Shown here one piece after another: positions 40,986 through 49,602 of a stretch of DNA of 64,000 bases (position 1 is its first letter; each line of letters begins with the position of its first letter). This stretch comes from Kitasatospora sp. NBC_00315. Its GTDB lineage: Bacteria > Actinomycetota > Actinomycetes > Streptomycetales > Streptomycetaceae. Below the pieces are notes generated by a model. That model did no database searches and had not been told where the DNA came from. It worked only from the letters and a program-made list of their open reading frames with translations. The stretch spans positions 6,200,001 to 6,264,000 of the forward strand of contig NZ_CP108025.1 in assembly GCF_041435095.1 (NCBI RefSeq), in the 5' to 3' direction. A program made the translations under genes and the position numbers.

Positions 40986-41431
40986 CAGCGGTAACTCTCC
41001 TGAACGGACTGCGCGCCGGCGCCGGTCGGCGACGGCTCGTGCGCGGGGATCACGTAGAACGGGAACACCAGGCTGCGAGGGTTGTTGGTGCCCCGCACGG
41101 TGTAGTGGACGTCGATGTAGAGGGTGCCGCCGTCCGCGCTGTCCAGCGCCACCTCCACGGCGTCGACCAGGATCCGCGGCTCCCACCGGTCCAGCGCCCG
41201 CCGCACCTCGTACGAGATCCGCCCGGCGGTGTCCGCGTCCGCCGTCGCGAAGACGTAGGCGTGGATGCCGCAGCCGAACTCCGGGCGCATCGGCCGCTCG
41301 CCGGGCGCGGTGCCGAGCACCAGCCGGATCGACTCGGTGATCTCCTTGTCCCGGTCGACCAGCGCGATCGACCCGGTCGCGTCGACCCGCAGCGGGAACG
41401 CCCAACCCGCGCCGACGAACTGCTCCGGCAT
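40985..41431 (-). CDS. CIS gp25-like baseplate protein
   Basis: A 148-residue protein of the GPW/gp25 family, which forms part of the baseplate wedge and touches the first sheath ring. The core motif EITESIRLVLGTAPGERPMR followed by PEFGCGIHAYVFA is the classic gp25 signature. The start is ATG 41431, and the stop overlaps the baseplate J gene (ATGA). Length is normal. Confidence 0.93.
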   Translation of the reverse strand: MPEQFVGAGWAFPLRVDATGSIALVDRDKEITESIRLVLGTAPGERPMRPEFGCGIHAYVFATADADTAGRISYEVRRALDRWEPRILVDAVEVALDSADGGTLYIDVHYTVRGTNNPRSLVFPFYVIPAHEPSPTGAGAQSVQESYR

Positions 41432-41432
41432 C

Positions 41433-41813
41433 TCAACGCCCCCCGACGAACACGGTCGGCGCCCCGCTGCTCACCGAGGCCTGGCAGGTCAGCCGGTCCC
41501 CCTTGCGGGCCGCCGGGAAGCCGCCGATCAGCACCCGGCCGGTGACCGGCGCCGCGAGCGCGGGCAGCGCCAGGTTGTTGGTCAGTGTCAGCGTCATCGG
41601 CATGTGCAGCGAACAGGTGTGCACCGTGCCGACGACGGCCGCCGGCCGGCCGCCGATCCGCACCGAGGGCACCCCGAGCAGCGGCCCCGGATTCACCGGC
41701 AGCGCGGGCAGTGCCGCGCCGCCGGGCGGACCGACGGTGCCGGTGGGAACCCCGGGCACCACGGGGGTGTAGGTGTGGCTGGTGGTGTCGCCCAGCCTCG
41801 CCGCCTGCGGCAT
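41433..41813 (-). CDS. CIS PAAR-like spike tip
   Basis: A 126-residue PAAR-type protein that should cap the spike and help pierce a membrane. The opening PQAARLGDTTSHT and the repeats RIGGRPAAVVGTVHTCS and VLIGGFPAARKGDRLTCQ are typical, with His and Cys residues placed to hold a metal at the tip. It lies directly next to the spike gene. No fused toxin domain is present: the protein ends right after the PAAR fold. Confidence 0.9.
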   Translation of the reverse strand: MPQAARLGDTTSHTYTPVVPGVPTGTVGPPGGAALPALPVNPGPLLGVPSVRIGGRPAAVVGTVHTCSLHMPMTLTLTNNLALPALAAPVTGRVLIGGFPAARKGDRLTCQASVSSGAPTVFVGGR

Positions 41814-41839
41814 CGGTCACTCCTCGATCGGACGGAACG

Positions 41840-43615
41840 TCAGTTCAGGTGGATGGTGGCGGCCTTGACCGTGACGTCGGTGCCGCCGTGGACCGAGACG
41901 CTGCGCCCCTTCAGGCTCAGCTCCCCGTTGCCGGCGTCCAGCGTGATCCCGTCGCCTTTGACGGTGATCCCCTCGGCCGCCGTCACCGTCACCGCCCCGT
42001 CGCTGTGCACGGTGATCTCGGTGCGCCGGCGGTCCAGGTGGACGGTCAGCCGGTCGTCGCCCGTGCGCAGCCGGATGCCCTGCTCGGCGTAGAGCGAATC
42101 CAGCAGCTCCAGCCGGTCCCCGCTGCGGGAGGCCAGCGAGCGGCGGTTGACCCGGCCGTACCCGTCGGTCAGCGGCAGCGTGTCGGGGGAGGGCCGGTCC
42201 AGCCCGTTGTAGAGTCCGCCGATCACGTACGGGCGGTCCAGCAGGCCCTGCTCGAAGGCCACCAGCACCTCGTCCCCGATCTCCGGGCAGATCAGTCCAC
42301 CGCCGCGCACCCCGCCCAGCTGGACGGTCCGTGCCCAGTCGCTGACGTACGCCTCGCCGCCACCCGAACTATCGGACAGCCAGGGGAACTTCAGCTTCAC
42401 CCAGCCCTGCTTCTCCTGCTCCCGGTAGCCCGAGAGCGGTGTCTCGCCGGCCTTCATCACGTCCACCACCACGCCCGTCGCGACCGAGGGGATCCGGGGG
42501 GAGCGCGCCTGCGCCGAGGCTCCGGAGGCCAGCCCGTACAGGCTGCGGTCCTGGCGCCCGCTGACCGTGAGCCGGGTCTCGTACCCGATCCCGAGCAGGT
42601 CGGTGTGCACCGCCGACGTGATCGTGTACTTCCCGTCGAACGGCGCCCCCGCACTGCTCAGCGCCACCGGCACCCCCACCCGCAGGTGCGGATTGCCGCG
42701 GACCGTGATCTCCAGCTCGCCCAACGCGCCGGCGGTGTCGGCCGCCAGCGCGGCGGACACCGCGGTGGCCTCCGCCGCCGTGCGGTACGGCACGTCCGCC
42801 ACCAGCATCCGGGCCGGCCCGAAGGCCGCGACCGCCTGCTGCGGGGTGACGCCCAGCTGGAGCTCGGTACTCGGGGTCACCGCGGTGTCCGCCACCACCG
42901 CCTCCTTGCGCGTGACGTCCCAGCCGCGCACCTCCACCGTCGAGACCTGCCCCACCGAGGAGACCGCCGCACGCACCGCCAGCACGTTCTTGCCCAGCTC
43001 CAGCACGTACGGGCTCTGCTCCGGGCGGGTGGACAGACCCGGCGCCGACGTCGCCGGGACGGGATCGCGGAAGTGCAACAGGCCGTCGGCCACCACCAGT
43101 TCCCGGCCGTTCTCCACCGCCAGGGTGCGCAGGAACTCCCAGTCGGACACGTTCGGCTGGGTCAGGTACTCGTACACCGTGCCCGTCGCGTCCACCGTGC
43201 CCAGCGGCACACCCGCCGCCGTCGCGAGCTGCGTCACCACCTCGGACGCCGTGCTGTTGCGGTGGCCCGCGATCCGCCGTCCCCGCTGCAGGCGGTGCGA
43301 GACGTCCAGGGCCCGGATCGTGGTGAAGCTGCCCGTGCCGTCGAACTCGGCCTCCAGGGCGACCACCTCACCGGCGAACAGCGGAAGTTGGGCGGTCTCA
43401 TCACCGGGCTTCACCTGCACGGTGAACCTGCCGCCCACCCGGATGCCGGTCTGCGCCAGCAGATCACGACCGGGGTCGAGAAAGCGCACCACGGCGACCG
43501 CGGGCAGCCCGCCGCTCTCCTCGACCCGGACCTCCGTCGGCATCCTCGGCCAGGGCGCCGGCAGCGGCCCCGGACAACCGATCACGAAGGCGTTGGTGTT
43601 CGCACCCAGCGACAT
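41840..43615 (-). CDS. CIS central spike (VgrG/gp5-gp27-like)
   Basis: A 591-residue spike protein (Afp8/PVC8-like). The N-terminal part resembles gp27, the middle has the gp5 OB-fold motif GYREQEKQGWVKLKFPWLSD with ARTVQLGGVRGGGLICPEIG and DEVLVAFEQGLLDRPYVIGG, and the C-terminal 100 residues form a beta-helix with short repeats (LTVHLDRRRTEITVHSDGAV; TVTAAEGITVKGDGITLDAG). It binds the inner tube end and the PAAR tip. No extra catalytic domain is fused. Confidence 0.92.
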   Translation of the reverse strand: MSLGANTNAFVIGCPGPLPAPWPRMPTEVRVEESGGLPAVAVVRFLDPGRDLLAQTGIRVGGRFTVQVKPGDETAQLPLFAGEVVALEAEFDGTGSFTTIRALDVSHRLQRGRRIAGHRNSTASEVVTQLATAAGVPLGTVDATGTVYEYLTQPNVSDWEFLRTLAVENGRELVVADGLLHFRDPVPATSAPGLSTRPEQSPYVLELGKNVLAVRAAVSSVGQVSTVEVRGWDVTRKEAVVADTAVTPSTELQLGVTPQQAVAAFGPARMLVADVPYRTAAEATAVSAALAADTAGALGELEITVRGNPHLRVGVPVALSSAGAPFDGKYTITSAVHTDLLGIGYETRLTVSGRQDRSLYGLASGASAQARSPRIPSVATGVVVDVMKAGETPLSGYREQEKQGWVKLKFPWLSDSSGGGEAYVSDWARTVQLGGVRGGGLICPEIGDEVLVAFEQGLLDRPYVIGGLYNGLDRPSPDTLPLTDGYGRVNRRSLASRSGDRLELLDSLYAEQGIRLRTGDDRLTVHLDRRRTEITVHSDGAVTVTAAEGITVKGDGITLDAGNGELSLKGRSVSVHGGTDVTVKAATIHLN

Positions 43616-43621
43616 GACCCG

Positions 43622-44326
43622 CTACCCCGCCCTCAGCTCGGAGGCGGCCGGCACCAGCAGCTCCGCACCCGGTCGCAGCCGCATCGGATCCTCGACGCCG
43701 TTGGCCTCCGCGATCACCCGCCAGGCCGTCGAGTCCCCGTACTCCTGGTGGGCCAGCAGCTCCAGGCTGTCCCCCGCCACCAGGCGGTGCACCCGGCGCG
43801 CGTCGATCGCACCCGAGGTCGGGTTCTGGCCCGGCGTGGGCTCCCCGGACTCCGTCACCTCCACCTGGCAGGTCGCGCGCAGCGGACGGCCGCTCGGGTC
43901 GAAGAGCGAGTACGTCGCGCTGACACTGCCGAGATAGCCGAAGAACTTCACGCTCTCGAACGATCCCCAGGCGAACATCACCCGGGGCGCGCACGGCGCC
44001 TTCGCCGCGATGCTGGCCGGCGTGGGGGCGCACCAACCGAGCAGCGTCTCCACCGACTTGGCGACGCTGTCGTCCCGGGTGGCGGTGGCGTCCAGGAACA
44101 GCTCCACGCCGAGCCGGCGCGGCGCCGCGCCGACGAACTCCGGGACGCCGGTCTCCTCGCCGCCCCGGATGAGGTTCTGCCGCCACTGCGCTCCCTTGCT
44201 CAGCGACAGCGTGTTCGGGTTGAACTGGAACCTGATCTCCGGCCCGAACCGCCCGCCGGGCTGGGCACCCGGTTTGGGTGGCGGCTCGTAGGCGGTCAGG
44301 GTGGCCTTCGTCGGTGTGCTCTGCAT
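43622..44326 (-). CDS. CIS tube-baseplate adaptor with LysM domain
   Basis: A 234-residue protein of the Afp7-like type (LysM-containing tube initiator). PEIRFQFNPNTLSLSKGAQW is the family opening, and VHRLVAGDSLELLAHQEYGD followed by WRVIAEANGVEDPMRLRPG is the LysM domain near the C-terminus, which in contractile tails links the inner tube to the spike. It starts at ATG 44326 and lies just upstream of the spike gene (7 bases apart). Confidence 0.9.
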   Translation of the reverse strand: MQSTPTKATLTAYEPPPKPGAQPGGRFGPEIRFQFNPNTLSLSKGAQWRQNLIRGGEETGVPEFVGAAPRRLGVELFLDATATRDDSVAKSVETLLGWCAPTPASIAAKAPCAPRVMFAWGSFESVKFFGYLGSVSATYSLFDPSGRPLRATCQVEVTESGEPTPGQNPTSGAIDARRVHRLVAGDSLELLAHQEYGDSTAWRVIAEANGVEDPMRLRPGAELLVPAASELRAG

Positions 44327-44379
44327 GGGGTGCGTCTCCTTGGTCCGCTGCGGCAGTTGCTCCGGGGGTGTCCGGCTGA

Positions 44380-44425
44380 TCCGGTGTGCGGGGCGGATGG
44401 GGGGAGGCTCGGTCCGGTGTGCGGG
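44380..44425 (-). repeat. direct repeat TCCGGTGTGCGGG x2
   Basis: Two exact 13-base copies, 33 bases apart, in the gap 44327-44452 between the adaptor and second tube genes. Meaning unknown. Confidence 0.4.
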
Positions 44426-44452
44426 ACCGCGCCGGCGAACTGGCGGGAGGGA

Positions 44453-44881
44453 TCAGAGGAACCCGTGGTGGGCCAGTTCGATGCTCTCGGTGGCGGCCTC
44501 GGAGCGGGCCGGGTCGAAGGAGGGCCCGGTCCAGCGCACCACGATCACCTCGCGCAGCGCCCACGTGGCCAGCACCGGACCGGCCCCCAGCATCGGTGTC
44601 AGCGCGGTGATCTGCGCACTGCCCCGGGTGACCTGGGTGGGCAGCGTGGCCAGAAACCGGGAGACCTTCGCGGTGTCGGGCGTCAGGCCCCGGGAGAGCG
44701 TCACGTTCGGGTACGTGATCCTGGTCGGCAGCTGCCAGACGAAGCCGTTGTTGCCGCCCTCGGCCCGCTGCTCGACCTCCACCTGGGCGCCGAGCCCGCT
44801 GCACGTGGTGAAGTCGCCCAGGTCGATCCCGCTGATCTGCAGCTGGAAGTGGACGCTGGTGCCGGGGTAGGGGAGGGTCAC
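44453..44881 (-). CDS. CIS second tube-like protein (tube initiator)
   Basis: A 142-residue phage tail tube protein, T4 gp19-like (Afp5-like). YPGTSVHFQLQISGIDLGDF and CSGLGAQVEVEQRAEGGNNG are typical tube strands. It differs from the main tube at 49097-49543, and by position next to the adaptor it is likely the first tube ring. The start is GTG 44881, with AGGAAG at 44891-44896. The 171 bases upstream hold three GTGCGGTGG repeats and no gene. Confidence 0.88.
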   Translation of the reverse strand: MTLPYPGTSVHFQLQISGIDLGDFTTCSGLGAQVEVEQRAEGGNNGFVWQLPTRITYPNVTLSRGLTPDTAKVSRFLATLPTQVTRGSAQITALTPMLGAGPVLATWALREVIVVRWTGPSFDPARSEAATESIELAHHGFL

Positions 44882-44939
44882 GGTCGGGATCTTCCTGTCA
44901 TCGGTGGGGCGGGTCGTGCGGGTACGGCTGGCGGGTCGC

Positions 44940-44968
44940 GTGCGGTGGGTGCGGTGGGTGCGGTGGGT
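44940..44968 (-). repeat. GTGCGGTGG x3 tandem repeat
   Basis: Three 9-base units in the gap between the disordered protein gene and the second tube gene. Probably simple repeat. Confidence 0.6.
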
Positions 44969-45052
44969 GGGACGCGTGCGTCGGGTCGGATGGAGCGGGC
45001 CGCGCCGGTCGCTCGGGCGGGGCGGCCCGGACGCCCGGGCCCGGGTGCGCCG

Positions 45053-48000
45053 TCAGCGTCCGCCGTCCAGCAGTCGGCCGCCGCGCTCCCGGCCGAGCCG
45101 CAGCTCCGAGCGGAACAACCTCCCCAGCGGCTCGGCCAGCTTGCGGGCCAGGTCGTCCAGGTGTCCGCGCTCCAGCGCGTCGAGCAACTTCGCCGGATCC
45201 ACCGGGGCGGCCGGCGGATCCGGCTGCCACGCGGCGCCCGGGGCGGCCGCGGTCGCACCCCGGGGTGTCCCGCCACCGCTCGGGGCCGGGCGGCCGAAGA
45301 GGTCGACGGTCGTGGCACCGGTCGACCGGGTGGGCGCCGGCTGACCGCCCTGACCACCCTGACCGCCCTGACCGCCCTGACCGCCCTGACCACCCTGAGT
45401 GGCCGGGGACGGCGACGCCGGGCGTCGCTGCACGACCATCGGGCCGGCCTCGACCGCCACGGGCAGCCGTGGGGCGATGGTGGGCAGCGCGGACGGCGGT
45501 ACGGCCGCCGGCCGGACCAGCGGCGTGGACGGGACGGGCAGAGCGTTCGGGGTGGCCGGGGTGCCGGCCGCAGCCGCGACCGGGGAGGCGGTGGCTGAGG
45601 TCGAGCCGGCCGCGGACGAGGCGCTGGAGGTGGAGGCTGCGCGCTGCAGGGACGGCAGCGAGGTCGCGGCGGGCGGAGGGAGGACAGGAGACGGAGACGG
45701 AGGAGAAGGCGCGGAGGGCACGGAGGGTACCGAGGGCGTGGTGGCGCCCGCGACCGAGCGGGGCACCGGTGGACCGGTGGTCGCACCCCGGCGGGTCGGA
45801 GCGACCGAGGGCAGTACCGCGGGGGGCGACGCGGGCGCGGCGGGCCTCGCCGAGCGTTGGACGGGCGCGGCTTCCCGGGCCGTTCGGGGCGCGGGGGCGG
45901 ACACCGGCCGGGGAGCGGGGGAGTGTCCGGCCGCGCCCGGGACGGGCGCCGGGTACGAGGACACGCCGCCCGGTGAGGGCACGCCGCCGGGTGAGGGCAC
46001 GGCGACCGAGGGGGACACATCACCCGAGGAGGACACGGCGACCGGGCCGGGCCGGAGGGTCGGGTGAGCTTCCTCCCGGACGGCCCGACGGTCGCCGCCG
46101 ACCGACGCCGGGGCCGCTCGCCGCAAGCGCTGGACGAAGCGCCGTCCTGCCCCCGTTCCTGTTCCTGCTCCGGTGCCTGCTCCCGTGCCGCTTCCGGGCC
46201 CGGGGCCCGGGGCAGTCGGCCCGACGGAGCTGGCCGAGCGTGGCGCGGCCGGGGCCCCGGACGTCGTTGCCGGGGCGCTCGGTTCGCCGTGTTCGGTGGC
46301 GCGAGCACCGCGCGGGCGGCGGGGTGCGGACGCGTCGGTACCGGAACGGCGCGGGGCGAACCGGGGTGTCCGGCCGCCCCGCTCCCGGCCGCCGCCTGCC
46401 TCGCCCTGCGGCGCGGCGGACGCGGCCGGGCCGGGCGGTGTGCGCCGCCCGGCCCGCTGGACCGCGGAAGCTGCGGGAGTCGTAGGAGGCCGGGTTCGTT
46501 CGGTGCCCGACGCCGCGTCCACGGGCACCGCCGGCGGCCGGACCCATCGCAGCGGGACCACGGCGGGACCGGTGACCGTCGGTGGGGCGAAGGCCGCCCC
46601 CGCAGCGCCCCCCGCTGACACCCGAGGGGACAGCGGACGGTCCGCCAGCAGCTGGACCACCCGGACGGGCGGCAGCGACCCGGCCGGGCCCGTACCGGCC
46701 TTCACGGTGGCCGTCCCGTCGGTGGCCGGGGGGTGCACGGCAGGGGCCGGCTCGACGAAGTCCGACCGCGCGCTCCGGGTCGGGCCCGGTACGGACGCCG
46801 GTCCACGGGCGGGCGCCGTCGGCGTCACGGCACGTTGGACCGCGGGTGCGGGTGCGGGTGCGGGTGCGGGTGCGGCGGCGGTAGCGGGGGCGCGGGTCGA
46901 GGTGGGGGCGGGTACGGGGGCCCCTCCGTTCGTCCGTCCGGACAGCAGCGGCTGCGCCGGGGCCGCCGTCGCCAAGGGAGCCGCCGTGGGCGGCAGTGCG
47001 GGCAGCGGTTCGCCCAGACCGGTCCGCCGGTGGGCACTGCGCTGGACCGGACCGACCGCACCGGCCGGCCCGGTCGGCGGCCCCGCAGCGCCGGACCGGG
47101 TGGGCACCGCCGGTGTCGCCGACCCTGTCACCGGCGACGAGCCGGACGACGAGCCAGACGACGAGCCGGACGACGAAGGAGCCGACGAAGGAGTGGCGGC
47201 CGGCCCGGTGGGTGCCCCGGGCCCCCCGAGCGTGCTGCGTACCGGCTCCGCGGGCCCCGGCTGCGCGGGAGCGGTGGGGTTTCGGCGCGGTGGCGCGGTC
47301 GAGGGCCCGGGCAGCGGCTGGAGCCGACGCAGCTGGGTCGGCGCCCCCTGCGCGGACACGAGCGGGCGCGCAGGGGACGCCGGCCGACCGACCGCCCCGG
47401 GGACGGCGGCACGCTGCACCGCGAGCCTGGGCAGCACGTCCGCCGGGGCCGGAGCGGCCACCGCCTTCGACCGTTGCGCCATCGCAGGCGTCACGCGGGG
47501 CGTCACAGGAGGCGTCACGAGAGGTGTCACCAGGGGCGCTGCCGCCGAGGCTCGGGCCTGCGGCTGTGCCACCCCGGGCGCGGACGGACGGGCCGGCGGC
47601 GCGGTTGCGACCGCACCGCCGCCGGGAGCCTGCGGCCCGCCCACGCGTGCCCCGACCGCCTGCGCGGCCTGTACCGGCGCGGTGGTCGGCAGCTGCGGCG
47701 TCTGCACCCGCGCGGTCCGCACCGGCGGGGCGCTCGGGGGCGAGGCGTTCACCGCTGGCGGGCGCGGCGGTGTCGGGCGCGCCGATGCCGGGTGCGGCGA
47801 GGGCGCGTTCGCCGGCGTGGTGTCCGTCCAGGCGGTGTCCGCCCGGGCGGCGCCGGTCGGCCGGAGCACGGCGCGCCGCGGTGCCGGTCGCCCCGCCGCG
47901 CCGGTCCGGCTGCCGGGTGCACGTCCGGCGGCGGTGCCCGCCGCGGCGGGCGGACCGCTCCGTACGTCCGGGCCGCCCGCGAGGGTCGGGGACTGCGCTC

Positions 48001-48430
48001 CCGCCGACGGGCCCGCCGCACCGGCCTCGGACCCGCCCGTCTCGTCGGGCCGGACGAGCGGCAGTGCTCCGCCGCCCGCCCGCTGCACCGCCGTGCCGGG
48101 TACCGGACGCAGCAGGCCGTGCAGGACGCCCGACGGCGCCTGCGCGCTCACCAGGTGTCCCAGGCCGCCGTGGAACATCGGATTCCGACGGGTCGCCAGA
48201 CCGTGCTCGAAGCGCGCCGGGTCGCTGAGCAGCGCGGCGTCCGAGGCCGTCCGCTGCACGGTCGGCAGGCGGCGCCAGTCGTCCTGCGTCGTCCGACCCC
48301 CGGGCTCGGGAGCGGGGCCCGCCGGAGCCGTCCCCGGTACGTCCGCCGGGTCCGGGCCCGCTGCGGCCGTGGCAGCCGCAGGGTCGTCCGTCGGGCGCTG
48401 TCGCCGCCCCAGCCGGTCCCGCAGTGCCAC
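45053..48430 (-). CDS. large disordered CIS protein with recurrent VQR motifs
   Basis: A 1,125-residue protein rich in Pro, Ala, Ser, Thr and Gly, almost certainly disordered for most of its length. Two patches look folded and conserved: residues about 50-115 (DPARFEHGLATRRNPMFHGG, then LGHLVSAQAPSGVLHGLLRP) and the last 45 (LLDALERGHLDDLARKLAEP, then FRSELRLGRERGG). Between them, VQR(A/S) recurs near residues 57, 114, 337, 461, 530, 657, 764, 856 and 999. It also has (GGQ)6, VTP repeats and SSGS repeats. The start is GTG 48430 after GGAGTGAGGAAC. It could be a tape-measure, scaffold or cargo protein; none is proven. Confidence 0.8.
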   Translation of the reverse strand: MALRDRLGRRQRPTDDPAAATAAAGPDPADVPGTAPAGPAPEPGGRTTQDDWRRLPTVQRTASDAALLSDPARFEHGLATRRNPMFHGGLGHLVSAQAPSGVLHGLLRPVPGTAVQRAGGGALPLVRPDETGGSEAGAAGPSAGAQSPTLAGGPDVRSGPPAAAGTAAGRAPGSRTGAAGRPAPRRAVLRPTGAARADTAWTDTTPANAPSPHPASARPTPPRPPAVNASPPSAPPVRTARVQTPQLPTTAPVQAAQAVGARVGGPQAPGGGAVATAPPARPSAPGVAQPQARASAAAPLVTPLVTPPVTPRVTPAMAQRSKAVAAPAPADVLPRLAVQRAAVPGAVGRPASPARPLVSAQGAPTQLRRLQPLPGPSTAPPRRNPTAPAQPGPAEPVRSTLGGPGAPTGPAATPSSAPSSSGSSSGSSSGSSPVTGSATPAVPTRSGAAGPPTGPAGAVGPVQRSAHRRTGLGEPLPALPPTAAPLATAAPAQPLLSGRTNGGAPVPAPTSTRAPATAAAPAPAPAPAPAVQRAVTPTAPARGPASVPGPTRSARSDFVEPAPAVHPPATDGTATVKAGTGPAGSLPPVRVVQLLADRPLSPRVSAGGAAGAAFAPPTVTGPAVVPLRWVRPPAVPVDAASGTERTRPPTTPAASAVQRAGRRTPPGPAASAAPQGEAGGGRERGGRTPRFAPRRSGTDASAPRRPRGARATEHGEPSAPATTSGAPAAPRSASSVGPTAPGPGPGSGTGAGTGAGTGTGAGRRFVQRLRRAAPASVGGDRRAVREEAHPTLRPGPVAVSSSGDVSPSVAVPSPGGVPSPGGVSSYPAPVPGAAGHSPAPRPVSAPAPRTAREAAPVQRSARPAAPASPPAVLPSVAPTRRGATTGPPVPRSVAGATTPSVPSVPSAPSPPSPSPVLPPPAATSLPSLQRAASTSSASSAAGSTSATASPVAAAAGTPATPNALPVPSTPLVRPAAVPPSALPTIAPRLPVAVEAGPMVVQRRPASPSPATQGGQGGQGGQGGQGGQGGQPAPTRSTGATTVDLFGRPAPSGGGTPRGATAAAPGAAWQPDPPAAPVDPAKLLDALERGHLDDLARKLAEPLGRLFRSELRLGRERGGRLLDGGR
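45342..45395 (-). repeat. 9-base tandem repeats coding for (GGQ)n
   Basis: About six copies of a CTGACCGCC/CTGACCACC unit on the + strand, coding for Gly-Gly-Gln repeats near residue 1,020 of the disordered protein. Confidence 0.85.
46846..46878 (-). repeat. hexanucleotide repeats coding for (Pro-Ala)n
   Basis: GCGGGT units on the + strand, coding for a Pro-Ala run around residues 517-528 of the disordered protein. Confidence 0.8.
47133..47176 (-). repeat. 12-base repeats coding for SSGS units
   Basis: Three copies of a CGGACGACGAGC-like unit, coding for a Ser-Gly tract at about residues 418-432 of the disordered protein. Confidence 0.75.
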
Positions 48431-48441
48431 GTTCCTCACTC

Positions 48442-48597
48442 CTACCCTTCGTTGACGCGCGTGTTGATCCGGGCGATCTCCTGCACCCAGCGGATCCGGT
48501 CCGGATGGGTCAGGTCGAGCAGCCGGTCCTGCTCCCAGTGGAAGTGGTAGGCGATGTACGCGATCTCCTCGTACAGACGGTCGGTCGCGTACGTCAC
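48442..48597 (-). CDS. small DUF6760-like CIS protein
   Basis: A 51-residue protein starting at GTG 48597, which overlaps the upstream stop (GTGA). The sequence RLYEEIAYIAYHFHWEQDRL and LTHPDRIRWVQEIARIN fits the short DUF6760-type proteins present between the tail assembly and later genes in bacterial CIS loci. It is rich in aromatic and acidic residues and probably helical. Function is unknown; its place suggests a role in tube assembly. Confidence 0.8.
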   Translation of the reverse strand: MTYATDRLYEEIAYIAYHFHWEQDRLLDLTHPDRIRWVQEIARINTRVNEG

Positions 48598-49100
48598 GAT
48601 TCCCCCAGGCGCCCCCCGGCGAGGTCGACCTCGAAGGGGGATTCGCAGGACGGACAGGTGACCGCCGCGCGGGTGTGCCCCTCCGCGTTGATCCGCCGGT
48701 AGAAGTCCTGGAGGAAGGCCAGGTCGGAGGCGAACAGCTCCTCCACCACCGTCCCGCCGGGGTCCGTGACGGCACCGATCCGGGTGATCACCGAGCCGAG
48801 CAGGACGACCGTCAGGTACGCCGGGTTGTTCTTCACCCGCATGTCGACCAGCGGCATCAGTTCGTCCCGTGCGGTGGCCAGGCGCATGGCGCCGTGCCGG
48901 TGCAGGGTGCCGTTGGCGTCCAGGTAGCCGCGCGGCAGTTCGAACTCGAACTCGGTCCGGAACCGCTCCGGCGGGGCCGCCGCCGGAGCGGGCCGACCGG
49001 AAACCGGCGGGAGGGCGAACTGATCCTGCTGCTCCGCCTGTTGCGCGTCGTCGGCCTCGTCCGGGCGGGCGGCGGGGCCGGTCAGGGTGCGGCGCCTCAC
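48594..49100 (-). CDS. CIS tail-assembly (chaperone-like) protein
   Basis: A 168-residue protein with a low-complexity first 45 residues, then a folded part with FRTEFEFELPRGYLDANGTL and MVVDMRV-like strand VDMRVKNNPAYLTVVLLGSV. The C-terminus has one CPSC pair (AAVTCPSCESPFEVDL). Position and shape fit the phage tail assembly proteins seen between the tube and later genes of injection systems. The GTG start and the stop overlap both neighbours by four bases. Confidence 0.8.
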   Translation of the reverse strand: MRRRTLTGPAARPDEADDAQQAEQQDQFALPPVSGRPAPAAAPPERFRTEFEFELPRGYLDANGTLHRHGAMRLATARDELMPLVDMRVKNNPAYLTVVLLGSVITRIGAVTDPGGTVVEELFASDLAFLQDFYRRINAEGHTRAAVTCPSCESPFEVDLAGGRLGES

Positions 49101-49543
49101 TTGAGGTCGACGTCCTCGAACACGACGGTGACCTTCTCCAGCGCGGGCTGGGACTCACCGGCCTTGAGGGTCGGACCCTCCCACTTCTTCACCCAGGCGT
49201 TCTTCAGGTTGATCGTGCGCACCGCCTGGTTGGCCGCGTCCCTGATCACGATCGACAGGGACTGCCGGGCGGTGGCGACGTTGCCCCGGATGAAGGACTC
49301 CTCCAGCCAGTTGGTGAGGGTGGGGCTCTGGCCCAGGCCGCGCGAGATGACGACCTCGCCGCCCTTGCGGGCACCGGCCAGCTTGCGGACCAGCAACTGG
49401 CCCGTCCTGGTCACCTCGTAGTGGTCGATCGAGTCCATCTCGAAGGAGAGACCGGAGATCTCCTGGACGGTCTCGACCTCGTAGGCACCCAGCTGGATGC
49501 TGAAGATGTGGGTCGCGATCGGGTTGCCGGCTGCCTGGGGCAT
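49097..49543 (-). CDS. CIS main inner tube protein
   Basis: A 148-residue T4 gp19-like tube protein (Afp1-like). GNPIATHIFSIQLGAYEVET, FEMDSIDHYEVTRTGQLLVR and RTINLKNAWVKKWEGPTLKA are family features. It should polymerise in hexameric rings inside the sheath. It lies downstream of the sheath gene, as usual, with a 59-base gap, and starts at ATG 49543. Confidence 0.93.
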   Translation of the reverse strand: MPQAAGNPIATHIFSIQLGAYEVETVQEISGLSFEMDSIDHYEVTRTGQLLVRKLAGARKGGEVVISRGLGQSPTLTNWLEESFIRGNVATARQSLSIVIRDAANQAVRTINLKNAWVKKWEGPTLKAGESQPALEKVTVVFEDVDLK

Positions 49544-49602
49544 GCGGGGCTACCGCCTTTCTGTGGTCGGTGTGCGGGGAGTCGGGTGGGGGAGCCGGGG
49601 CG

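Noticed and set aside
45342..45395. CRISPR-like regular repeat
   Set aside because: The units are 9 bases without spacers and code for Gly-Gly-Gln inside a protein gene.
46173..48455. Plus-strand open frames across the disordered CIS protein gene
   Set aside because: All frames are open here because of GC-rich repeats. Only the minus frame continues the operon, has a ribosome site and shows the end patches.
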